From the NCBI GenBank assembly GCA_021803885.1, contig JAJZKY010000337.1, positions 1 to 5,814 of the forward strand: 5,814 nt of DNA, given 5' to 3'. The translations under genes were made by a program, and so were the position numbers. Below are positions 1 to 5,749 of this stretch, one piece after another (positions within the stretch are counted from its first letter, which is position 1; each line of letters starts with the position of its first letter). Under the pieces are notes generated by a model that had not been told where the DNA came from, made no database searches, and was given only the letters and a program-made list of their open reading frames with translations. This stretch comes from Planctomycetota bacterium (lineage in GTDB: Bacteria > Planctomycetota > Phycisphaerae > WQYP01 > JAJZKY01).

Positions 1-409
1 CCAGATGTACACCCCGGCCGGCGAAGAAGGCCGACAGATCGGCATAGCCGGCTTCGCGCATGATGGTCAGATTGGTTCTCACCATCACCGCCAGCCCCTG
101 AGCGATCGCAGCGTCTACCAGGCGGCGGAAATGCGGATTCATTTCCGGCGCGCCGCCGGTAATGTCCAGGGTGGCGGCCTGGGCCTTTTGAGCGGCGCTT
201 AGCACCAATTCCATGGTTTCCCAGGTCATTTCCTCCGTGCGCCGGGGCGATGATTCCACATGGCAGTGGTGGCACGCCAAATTGCATTTTAACCCAATGT
301 TCACCTGCACGGTGCGGATGCTTAAGCCAAGGAGTTGATCCGTGCCGGCCTCGCCAAGGCGCTGATCAAAGCGATTGGAGGTTGGAGGATTGAGAATGGA
401 TAGTTTCAT
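1..409 (-). CDS. arsS: Arsenosugar biosynthesis radical SAM protein ArsS, N-terminal part (gene runs off the left edge)
   Basis: Only the first 136 residues are present; the C-terminal part lies beyond position 1. The radical SAM cluster motif CxxxCxxC is seen as C42-N-L-A-C46-H-H-C49, preceded by a V-N-I-G-L-K strand and followed by H-V-E. It is expected to bind a [4Fe-4S] cluster and cleave S-adenosylmethionine. The segment D82-I-T-G-G-A-P-E89 followed by M-N-P-H-F-R is the GGAPE signature I recognise from the ArsS family (radical SAM with a Cys-rich C-terminal domain). ArsS is proposed to transfer the adenosyl group from SAM to dimethylated arsenic, an early step to arsenosugars. The Cys-rich C-terminal domain, which in some relatives contains selenocysteine, cannot be seen here. 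The ATG at 409 overlaps the stop of the upstream phosphoesterase gene as ATGA, and an AAAGGA ribosome site sits 7 bases upstream (417-422), so translation is probably coupled. The family call is firm; the substrate is inferred from the family. Confidence 0.88.
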   Translation of the reverse strand, partial: MKLSILNPPTSNRFDQRLGEAGTDQLLGLSIRTVQVNIGLKCNLACHHCHVESSPRRTEEMTWETMELVLSAAQKAQAATLDITGGAPEMNPHFRRLVDAAIAQGLAVMVRTNLTIMREAGYADLSAFFAGRGVHL

Positions 410-1299
410 GGCAAAGTCCTTTCATAGCCGGGCTGACGGCGATTGGGACGTATGGTTACGCCGCAACAACGCTGGCCGGAATGGACCAGGCGTTCCGATT
501 CGGGCAGACTGGATAATCCGGTGGTCCAGATTCCGGTTTCCAATGGCGCAACAAATACATTGGGGACACCTTCTCCACGAAGCTGCTTGGCCCAGGCCCC
601 ATGATTATACCGTACCTCCCGGATTGCCACGGTGATGGCGCCCCAGGGGGTTGCGTGGAGGGTGGCGTAATGGACGGTCGGCTGAGCGTCGTGATCTGGT
701 TTGCCCACAACTCCACAATTGGCTGCAAAATGAGTTAGGCCGACACGGTGGGTCCAGGGCAATCCGGTGTGGGTGCATACAAAACCGACCAGGTTCCGGC
801 TTTCCAGGAATTGCTTCCAGCGGCCCGGAGAAAATTGAGAGGTGTAGAGAAATTCATTGGTGCGCTCGGGACTGCCATGACACAACAGCACCGCCCCCGC
901 GGGCGTATGGACGGTTGCTGCCGAGGGCCATAAGCGCAGCCGGCGGCGGTGATCTTCCGATAGATCGCGCAAGGCCAGCGCAAAGGCCTGACAACCGATG
1001 GTTTCATCTTCGGCTGATGCGTATCCGCAGGCGCAGGTGGTTTGGCCGGTGGCCGCCTGTTGTTCGTGATTGCCCGCCACCAAAATGGAGAAATTGCGGT
1101 AGACCATGGCCAGTATTTCAGAAGAATGGCCGCAGCATCCGATGGCATCACCAATAAAGGCCATAGTCCGGCAACCCTGGGCGCGGGCATCGTCCAGGCA
1201 GGCTTGCAGGGCCGGCACGTTGCCATAAGCGCCGCCCATCACGGCCATAGGCCACGCGGCGGAGCCATCGGGCAAGGTAGGGGTGGTTGGACTGGTCAT
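406..1299 (-). CDS. Metallophosphoesterase-like protein of the arsenosugar gene cluster
   Basis: This 297-residue protein has the order of blocks of calcineurin-like phosphoesterases: G-G-A-Y-G-N at 22-27 where SDxHGN is expected, G50-D51, G76-N-H-E79, C140-H-G-S-P144, T176-H-T178 and N194-C-G-V-V-G-K-P201. The GD, GNH, HG and HTH-like blocks are kept, but the first block lacks the Asp and His of the metal-binding DxH, so one metal site may be altered. It carries 12 cysteines, including the pairs C55-C56 and C278-C279 and C89-x-C91, many for a cytoplasmic hydrolase. There is no signal peptide or membrane segment. The ATG at 1299 has AAGGA 8 bases upstream (1308-1312). Its stop overlaps the arsS start by 4 bases, and it begins 20 bases after the MFS gene, so all three are probably cotranscribed. 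Its substrate is unknown; dephosphorylating an arsenosugar intermediate is a guess from context. The fold assignment is good, but catalytic activity is uncertain. Confidence 0.8.
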   Translation of the reverse strand: MTSPTTPTLPDGSAAWPMAVMGGAYGNVPALQACLDDARAQGCRTMAFIGDAIGCCGHSSEILAMVYRNFSILVAGNHEQQAATGQTTCACGYASAEDETIGCQAFALALRDLSEDHRRRLRLWPSAATVHTPAGAVLLCHGSPERTNEFLYTSQFSPGRWKQFLESRNLVGFVCTHTGLPWTHRVGLTHFAANCGVVGKPDHDAQPTVHYATLHATPWGAITVAIREVRYNHGAWAKQLRGEGVPNVFVAPLETGIWTTGLSSLPESERLVHSGQRCCGVTIRPNRRQPGYERTLP

Positions 1300-1307
1300 G
1301 GCATTGT

Positions 1308-1312
1308 TCCTT
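1308..1312 (-). promoter_or_regulatory. Ribosome binding site of the phosphoesterase gene
   Basis: On the minus strand this reads AAGGA, followed by 8 bases and the ATG at 1299. It lies in the 20-base gap after the MFS stop codon, which supports the chosen start and independent ribosome entry within a shared transcript. Confidence 0.7.
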
Positions 1313-1319
1313 GAAATAT

Positions 1320-2753
1320 TTAGGTGAGGCCCACGGGCACAACAGCAACCATTTTTTCCAGGGGTGTGCCGGAACCTTCAACTCCCCAGATTCCCCATGG
1401 AATCATGATCAGCGCGCCGGCCAGCCACAGGAACCCCATCAGGCCAAATACACCGGCGTTGCCCCATGCAGTTTTGGAAACCGCCACCAGCAGCGGGCCG
1501 GATGCCATCGCGCCGATGCGCCCAACGGCCACGGAAACGCCGATGCCGGTGGACCGCAGATGCGTGGGAAAGATTTCTGAAAAAGTAGGATAGGCGCTGG
1601 TCCACGCCCCGGTGGCACAGAAATTGGCGGCCATAAAAGCCACCAGCACCACGATCGGCGAGTGGGTGGCGGCGGCGGGGGCCATGAGCACACTGGTCAA
1701 GGCCGCCAGTATATAAAACAGCGGAACGGTGATTTTGCGGCCCATCTGATCAAATTTCCAGGCCATCAACAGCCCACCGGCTAGCGCTCCGACGTTGCCA
1801 AAAAAATAAAACCAGGGGATCCGCGTGTCGGCAATGTGGACCTGGGGCAAAACCACCAATGCCAGAAAGGTAAAAATGCCGTAATAGCCAAACGCTTCGG
1901 AAAGGTCCAAGGCGCATCCCAAAAGCAAACGAAATGGATACTCGCTGGCGAGTTGCCAAAGATTGGCCAGCACAGTTCCGGCGGCAGCGGGCAAAGGAGT
2001 TTGGTCGGAGAGCATGGTGGTTGCGCCGGATGTCGCCTGGCGTTGGCCGGCGGATTGGGCGATGTGCGCCATCACGGCCGACGCTTCCCGGCGTCGCCCG
2101 CGTGAAAAAAGCCAGCGCGGCGATTCCGGCAGCACCCGGCGGAAATACGCCACAAACAGCCCGCCCACCGCCCCCAGGCCAAAGCCCACGCGCCAGGCGA
2201 TGGCCTGCTGAGGAATCAGGCTTAAAAACAGAATGCTGACCAGCGCCGCCAGGAGCGCCCCGACCGGCCAGAAATTCATGACAATGGCTGCGGCCCGGCC
2301 GCGATGCCTGGCCGGCAGCAATTCGCCGATGGCGCCGTTGATGGCCGAATATTCGGCCCCCACGCCGACCGCGGTTAAAAAGCGGAATATCATAAACCAC
2401 GTGAACCCGGGCGAAAGCGCCGAACAAAGCGTGAAAATGGAGTAAATGGTGAGTGTAAAAAGGAAAAGCTTCCTGCGGCCAAAACGATCCGCCAAGTAGC
2501 CAAACAGCACGGCTCCAACCATGATTCCGGCCAGCCACAATGAAGTGATCAGCGAAGCCTGCTCATTGGATAAATGCCACTGGGCTTTGAGAATTCCCAA
2601 TAGACCACCGGTAAGGTTGACCTCGAAAGCGTCAAAGAGCCATCCGATGCCCAAGGCCAGGGTCATCGTGGTGTGAAACCGGCTCCAGCGGAGAGTATCC
2701 AGAACGGTCCAGGGCGATTCTGACTGCCGACGTGAATGCATCGTTAACCTCAT
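1320..2753 (-). CDS. MFS transporter of the metabolite:H+ symporter / sugar-porter-like type
   Basis: This is a 477-residue polytopic inner-membrane protein of normal MFS length. Visible landmarks are F40-D-A-F-E44 in the first helix (typical of organic-acid and sugar symporters), motif A at 85-95 (G-Y-L-A-D-R-F-G-R-R-K), G130-V-G-A-E-Y in helix 4, the P209-E-S-P-R-W-L215 motif before the central cytoplasmic loop, and a second-half motif A copy at 335-340 (D-Q-M-G-R-K). D283-L-S-E-A-F echoes the first-helix acidic motif. Being first in an apparent operon with a phosphoesterase and ArsS, it could move an arsenosugar, an organoarsenical or a precursor, but the substrate cannot be read from sequence. 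The start is ambiguous. The ATG at 2753 has a weak, close AAGG, while the Met codon at 2741 (473 residues) has GAGG 6 bases upstream (2748-2751) and is at least as plausible. It is intact, with no frameshift seen. Confidence 0.9.
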   Translation of the reverse strand: MRLTMHSRRQSESPWTVLDTLRWSRFHTTMTLALGIGWLFDAFEVNLTGGLLGILKAQWHLSNEQASLITSLWLAGIMVGAVLFGYLADRFGRRKLFLFTLTIYSIFTLCSALSPGFTWFMIFRFLTAVGVGAEYSAINGAIGELLPARHRGRAAAIVMNFWPVGALLAALVSILFLSLIPQQAIAWRVGFGLGAVGGLFVAYFRRVLPESPRWLFSRGRRREASAVMAHIAQSAGQRQATSGATTMLSDQTPLPAAAGTVLANLWQLASEYPFRLLLGCALDLSEAFGYYGIFTFLALVVLPQVHIADTRIPWFYFFGNVGALAGGLLMAWKFDQMGRKITVPLFYILAALTSVLMAPAAATHSPIVVLVAFMAANFCATGAWTSAYPTFSEIFPTHLRSTGIGVSVAVGRIGAMASGPLLVAVSKTAWGNAGVFGLMGFLWLAGALIMIPWGIWGVEGSGTPLEKMVAVVPVGLT

Positions 2754-2761
2754 CGCACCTT

Positions 2762-2767
2762 ACTATA
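2762..2767 (-). promoter_or_regulatory. Possible -10 box of the MFS/phosphoesterase/arsS operon
   Basis: The minus strand reads TATAGT, a 5 of 6 match to the sigma70 -10 consensus, at the correct side of the operon. Transcription would start about 2755, giving an almost leaderless message for the 2753 start or a roughly 14-base leader for the 2741 start. No good -35 hexamer is found at 16-18 bases; instead the position is covered by an inverted repeat (2787-2805). This suggests an activator-dependent promoter or a chance match. Confidence 0.3.
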
Positions 2768-2786
2768 CCGGCTATTGGGTCACAGT

Positions 2787-2805
2787 GGCCCCAAGTGTAC
2801 GGGCC
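2787..2805. repeat. Short inverted repeat upstream of the MFS gene, possible operator
   Basis: The arms GGCCC (2787-2791) and GGGCC (2801-2805) are perfect complements around a 9-base centre. An outer pair, ACCGG (2767-2771) and CCGGT (2804-2808), also frames the region. It sits where the -35 element of the putative promoter would be, a usual place for a regulator site. The arms are short and GC-rich, so chance occurrence is possible. Confidence 0.25.
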
Positions 2806-2860
2806 GGTTACAGGGAGTTGGTCGCGGCGGGCCGGCAAAGCTTACAGCAATATGTGCGCG

Positions 2861-2895
2861 TTGCCCTGCGGCATAAAAGTTCCGCCACAGGGCAA
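2861..2895. repeat. Imperfect hairpin in the mer/arsenosugar spacer
   Basis: TTGCCCTG (2861-2868) is perfectly complementary to CAGGGCAA (2888-2895). After one mismatch, GGC (2870-2872) pairs with GCC (2884-2886), leaving an 11-base A/T-rich loop. Neither strand has a T run after the stem, so it is not a standard intrinsic terminator. It could be a transcript 3'-end stabiliser, a Rho-related end or a protein-binding dyad. Confidence 0.5.
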
Positions 2896-3112
2896 TGGCG
2901 CAGGCGGCAAGCAGCGGCACATGGATCCGCCGGATAAAATCGCAGGACATGGCTCGAGGACGCTCGCTTTTTTCCGTCATCCATCCATCATCGTCGCAGA
3001 TTCTCCGGAAATCATCGTATTCTTGTCCCGAACTTGCGTTGCATAACTTTCGGCCATGCAGCTTGGTACGGGGCCAAGGCCTTTTTCAAAACTGTTGGCA
3101 GGCTCCGGCTTC

Positions 3113-3898
3113 TCACCGACAACACGGCTTTGTTGTCGGCGCCGGGCCGACCAGCGTCGTTTTGTACCCGATACCGCTGATGCGTTTGGCTACGCTTTGC
3201 GGGTCAAAGCCCGCGACCGCCTGTACCTGGGCGGCACCATTTTGATAAGACACCGTGGCTTTTTTTACGCCAGGCATTTTGGCAATCGCAGCCTGCAAGC
3301 CATCGGCACATTCTTGGCAATCCATACCTTTTATCTGATAGGCATAAGCCCGAAGTTGTGCCGTGGCGACGCCCGCAGCCTTGGTGACCGTCATCGTCGC
3401 GGATGGCGCCTTGGCCACTGTCTGGGCCGGTAGCTTGGAGTTTGAAGAGACTTTATTGCCACCCTGGCCCAGGGCTTGCAGCAGCGGGGCGCTGTAATAT
3501 GGAAACGTGGCAAACGCCAGCACCAGCACCGCGGACACCCACAACATCACACGGTTGAACCGTGCCAGAGCGCTTGGAGCACAGGCTTCACCGGGTGCGC
3601 AGACCGCCTTACGGCGGTAGCTGAAATAAAAGCCAAAGCCCAAGGCCGCGATGGCGATCACGACAAATACCCACCGTGCGCCGAGAATAAACTTGGACAG
3701 CCCCGCAGCCGATACGCCAATCCCCAGCAGAGCCAACGGCAACCAGCAGCAGGCGGAAGAAAGTATGGCCGCGCCAATGGCCACCGCCCCGGCGGACCAG
3801 GTTTTCGGCGCGATCTGGTCCGGATTGGCGCCGGGCGATGCAGGCTTGGGCGTGCAGCAATTTTCGCCGGTATTATTGGATTGATTATGCGTGTTCAT
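3113..3898 (-). CDS. merT: Mercury transporter MerT with fused C-terminal HMA (MerP-like) domain
   Basis: This 261-residue protein moves Hg(II) across the inner membrane towards MerA. The cytoplasmic-looking N-tail has a C14-C15 pair. The first membrane helix contains C50-C51 followed by W-L-P, the MerT mercury-binding pair. A second helix spans about 76-94. The loop between helices has C100 and C106, matching the second Cys pair of MerT, and a third helix covers about 117-132. After an Ala/Thr-rich linker (about 145-180) comes an HMA domain (about 184-250) with G191-M-D-C194-Q-E-C197, as in MerP and NmerA. The protein ends in P258-C-C-R261, an extra thiol pair. The start at 3898 is chosen because GAGG (3905-3908) lies 6 bases upstream; the Met codon at 3901 is also possible, and a start at 3928 is unlikely. 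It lies 30 bases after merA in the same operon. No separate merP is seen, in line with the fusion. The family call is strong. Confidence 0.92.
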   Translation of the reverse strand: MNTHNQSNNTGENCCTPKPASPGANPDQIAPKTWSAGAVAIGAAILSSACCWLPLALLGIGVSAAGLSKFILGARWVFVVIAIAALGFGFYFSYRRKAVCAPGEACAPSALARFNRVMLWVSAVLVLAFATFPYYSAPLLQALGQGGNKVSSNSKLPAQTVAKAPSATMTVTKAAGVATAQLRAYAYQIKGMDCQECADGLQAAIAKMPGVKKATVSYQNGAAQVQAVAGFDPQSVAKRISGIGYKTTLVGPAPTTKPCCR

Positions 3899-3904
3899 CA
3901 TACA

Positions 3905-3908
3905 CCTC
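3905..3908 (-). promoter_or_regulatory. Ribosome binding site deciding the start of the MerT fusion
   Basis: The minus strand reads AGAGGTG here. GAGG is 6 bases before the ATG at 3898 but only 3 before the ATG at 3901, and it lies inside any frame begun at 3928. This favours 3898 as the start. Confidence 0.65.
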
Positions 3909-3928
3909 TTTTTTATAAAAAAGACCAT

Positions 3929-5368
3929 TTACGTGGCGCAGCAACTCAGTTGCGCCACATCCTTGCCAAAAGCAATCGCCGCCAGTTTCACGCCTTCACC
4001 CAGGGTCAGATATGCATGGAAGCTTTCCCGCAACTGCTGCACGGTAATGCCGAACTTGATGGCCATGGCTAATTCCATCAGCAATTCAGAACCTTCCGGA
4101 GCGAGAATCCGGGCGCCAAGCAACAGATCGGTTTTCTTATCGCGGATCAGTTTGATCAGGCCACGGGTATCACGGGCGGCAATGGCGCGCGGAACGTAAC
4201 TTAACGGCAATGTTGCAGCTTCGGCGTCGTGGCCGGCCGCGCGGGCTTGCCGCTCGTCCATGCCCACGCCCGCAACCTGCGGATCTGTGAAGATCACCCA
4301 AGGCAAGGCGGTGTAATCCGCCACCCGATCCGCTTTGGTTAGCATGTTTTCTACCGCCAGCGCCCCTTCGTACGCCGCCGTGTAGACAAACATATTCTGT
4401 CCCAGCACATCACCCGCCGCCCACACACCTGCAAGCGTGGTTTGCAGCGTTGGACTTACCTGAATAAAGCCATGCCCGTCGAGCGACACACCGGCGTGTT
4501 CCAGCCCCATGTTGCCGGTGTTGGGTTTGCGCCCCGTGGCCACCAGGATATGTGCCGCCGTAAATTCCCTTTTTTCACCGTTGATTTTCCCCCGTACCAC
4601 CACGCCCTGCTTTCCACGATGCACCTGCTCAACGGCAACACCCGTGAGAATTTCCAAGCCTTCCGCGGCGAGATAGCCGGTCAAGGCATTGGTGATGTCC
4701 TCTGATTCTGCAGGCAAAATACGCTCTGATCTTTGCAGCACCGTCACGCGACTGCCCAATCGTGCAAACATCTGCGCGCATTCCAATGCGATGTACCGCC
4801 CGCCCAGGACAATCAATGATTCCGGCAGGGTTTCCAATTCAAAGGCCGATTCATTGGTCAGATAACCAGCCTCGGCCAATCCCGGAATTTCGGGTATTGC
4901 GGCTGTGGCGCCGGTGGCTATGAGAATGTGTTCTGCGGTTAAGCGCATTTTATTGATCTCTACGGCGTGAGCATCAAGCAGCCGGGCGTGCCCCTTAACC
5001 AATTGCACCTGCGGCAAATCACGGATCACATTCACATATTTGGCTTGCCGCAGTTCAGCGACCAGTTGACGCTTCTGTTCAATAACGGCGGAAAAATCTG
5101 CCAGGATTCCGCTGGTCTTCATGCCGGCAAACGGGTTATGGGTGGCGCGATGCAGCGATTCCGCCGCGCGGATCAGGGTTTTGGATGGCACACAGCCGAC
5201 ATTCACACATGTTCCACCGGTCGGCAGACCATCATTGATGATGGTGACTTTTCCGGCCCCAAGTTCCACCGCTTGCGTCGCGGCGGAAAAGGCCGCTGAT
5301 CCGCCACCGATGATAATCAAGGTTCCAGCGGAATCTTCACATCCGCCATTACCACAACAGGAAACCAT
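3929..5368 (-). CDS. merA: Mercuric reductase MerA (Hg(II) to Hg(0)), without N-terminal HMA domain
   Basis: This is a 479-residue cytoplasmic flavoprotein disulfide reductase that reduces Hg(II) with NADPH. The FAD-binding stretch I18-I-I-G-G-G-S-A-A is followed by the redox motif G52-T-C54-V-N-V-G-C59-V-P-S-K63. The NAD(P)-binding segment starts at V-L-G-G-R-Y-I-A-L-E. The second FAD motif A-A-G-D-V-L and the V-P-R-A-I-A-A-R-D-T-R-G block match MerA. Y111 (A-K-Y) and Y453 (H-A-Y-L-T) correspond to the two active-site tyrosines of MerA. The C-terminal S475-C-C-A-T479 is the mercury-delivering Cys pair, so it is a true MerA and not a dihydrolipoamide dehydrogenase. The N-terminal HMA domain found in many MerA proteins is absent; instead there is a short Cys-rich tail (C4, C5, C10). 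The start at 5368 has GGAG 5 bases upstream (5374-5377). An upstream ATG at 5401 has no ribosome site and would add 11 residues. It is intact. Confidence 0.95.
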   Translation of the reverse strand: MVSCCGNGGCEDSAGTLIIIGGGSAAFSAATQAVELGAGKVTIINDGLPTGGTCVNVGCVPSKTLIRAAESLHRATHNPFAGMKTSGILADFSAVIEQKRQLVAELRQAKYVNVIRDLPQVQLVKGHARLLDAHAVEINKMRLTAEHILIATGATAAIPEIPGLAEAGYLTNESAFELETLPESLIVLGGRYIALECAQMFARLGSRVTVLQRSERILPAESEDITNALTGYLAAEGLEILTGVAVEQVHRGKQGVVVRGKINGEKREFTAAHILVATGRKPNTGNMGLEHAGVSLDGHGFIQVSPTLQTTLAGVWAAGDVLGQNMFVYTAAYEGALAVENMLTKADRVADYTALPWVIFTDPQVAGVGMDERQARAAGHDAEAATLPLSYVPRAIAARDTRGLIKLIRDKKTDLLLGARILAPEGSELLMELAMAIKFGITVQQLRESFHAYLTLGEGVKLAAIAFGKDVAQLSCCAT

Positions 5369-5373
5369 AAAAA

Positions 5374-5377
5374 CTCC
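5374..5377 (-). promoter_or_regulatory. Ribosome binding site deciding the merA start
   Basis: GGAG on the minus strand is spaced 5 bases from the ATG at 5368. The alternative ATG at 5401 has no purine-rich site at a suitable distance, so the shorter MerA beginning M-V-S-C-C is preferred. Confidence 0.65.
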
Positions 5378-5431
5378 ATTCTTCCGCGTGACGTGCGGCA
5401 TTCCATTGAACTATGCCCAATCCACCAGAAC

Positions 5432-5463
5432 CGTGCAGGCCTTGTGATGCACCGGCCTGCACG
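5432..5463 (-). repeat. Perfect 10-bp inverted repeat (hairpin) between the small exported protein gene and merA
   Basis: CGTGCAGGCC (5432-5441) is perfectly complementary to GGCCTGCACG (5454-5463) with a 12-base loop. Inside the loop GTG and CAC can add three more pairs. It lies in the 140-base gap between the two genes. No T run follows on the minus strand, so it is not a standard intrinsic terminator. It could be an RNA processing or stability element that sets different levels of the two proteins, or a dyad bound by a regulator. Confidence 0.6.
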
Positions 5464-5508
5464 ATCATCCGGGTAAGCCGGGACTGGCGCTTCCACCGCT
5501 AACCACAT

Positions 5509-5745
5509 TCAGCGGCAGCAGCCGGGTTGGCTGGTAGGTGGGGCCTTCGGACCACCCTTGGCGCCCGGCTTGCAACCGGGGTGACTGCCATTTGGCGATT
5601 TAGCATTGCCCTGCGGATGCTTGGCGCTCGTTGTCGCCACAGCGCCGGCAAATGAATGGGGCGTAATTCCGGCTCCGGCCATTACCGGCAATCCAATACT
5701 CGCCGTCAGCAGCGCTGCGGCCACCAATACCGTTGTGCCTTTCAT
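5509..5745 (-). CDS. Small exported Cys-tailed protein at the head of the mer operon
   Basis: This 78-residue protein is not one I recognise. It has a clear signal peptide: K2, a hydrophobic core at about 5-22, and likely cleavage after A23 or A25 (V-M-A-G-A-G). The remaining roughly 53 residues are rich in Gly, Pro, Lys, Ser and His, probably unfolded, with Cys only at C58, C76 and C77. It ends in Q-P-G-C-C-R. The ATG at 5745 has a near-perfect ribosome site (AAGGAGG, 5752-5758), suggesting high expression. It precedes merA in the same direction by 140 bases and its tail resembles that of the MerT fusion in the same operon. A periplasmic or outer-face Hg(II) scavenger that passes metal to the transporter is my inference. 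It could instead be an unrelated low-complexity secreted peptide. That it is a real gene is well supported by the signal peptide and ribosome site. Confidence 0.75.
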   Translation of the reverse strand: MKGTTVLVAAALLTASIGLPVMAGAGITPHSFAGAVATTSAKHPQGNAKSPNGSHPGCKPGAKGGPKAPPTSQPGCCR

Positions 5746-5749
5746 GGGG

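Larger units (their letters stand above)
2754..3112. other. Intergenic spacer between the arsenosugar-type operon and the mer operon
   Basis: These 359 bases hold no convincing gene. Short open frames exist on both strands, but none has a good ribosome site with recognisable protein features. Visible elements are a candidate -10 box and inverted repeat next to the MFS start and a strong hairpin at 2861-2895. No canonical Rho-independent terminator follows the MerT fusion gene: I see no hairpin followed by a T run on the minus strand. The mer transcript could therefore end by a Rho-dependent route or read into the next operon. Confidence 0.6.

Noticed and set aside
651..1157. 168-residue plus-strand open frame opposite the phosphoesterase gene
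   Set aside because: It is fully antisense to a gene with clear phosphoesterase motifs, and the translation is Arg/Pro-rich without family features.
1750..2538. Long 262-residue minus-strand open frame inside the MFS gene
   Set aside because: It is an alternate-frame shadow of the MFS transporter, whose frame has membrane helices and MFS motifs throughout.
2949..2974. Plus-strand stem CGAG/CTCG followed by six T residues, resembling an intrinsic terminator
   Set aside because: The stem is only 4 bp and there is no plus-strand gene upstream that would need it.
2732..3046. 104-residue plus-strand open frame over the MFS start and spacer
   Set aside because: It overlaps the start of a clear gene on the other strand, has no good ribosome site and shows no recognisable domain or consistent composition.
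3476..4072. 198-residue plus-strand open frame opposite the mer genes
   Set aside because: It lies antisense to the MerT fusion and the end of merA, with composition typical of the opposite strand of a GC-rich gene and no recognisable domain.
5317..5508. Minus-strand frame starting directly after the small protein stop (TGA then ATG)
   Set aside because: The TGA-ATG junction suggested a coupled gene or a readthrough/selenocysteine TGA, but the frame has no family features and runs into the start of merA in another frame. No selenocysteine insertion signal could be argued; the hairpin is about 45 bases downstream, too far for a bacterial SECIS.
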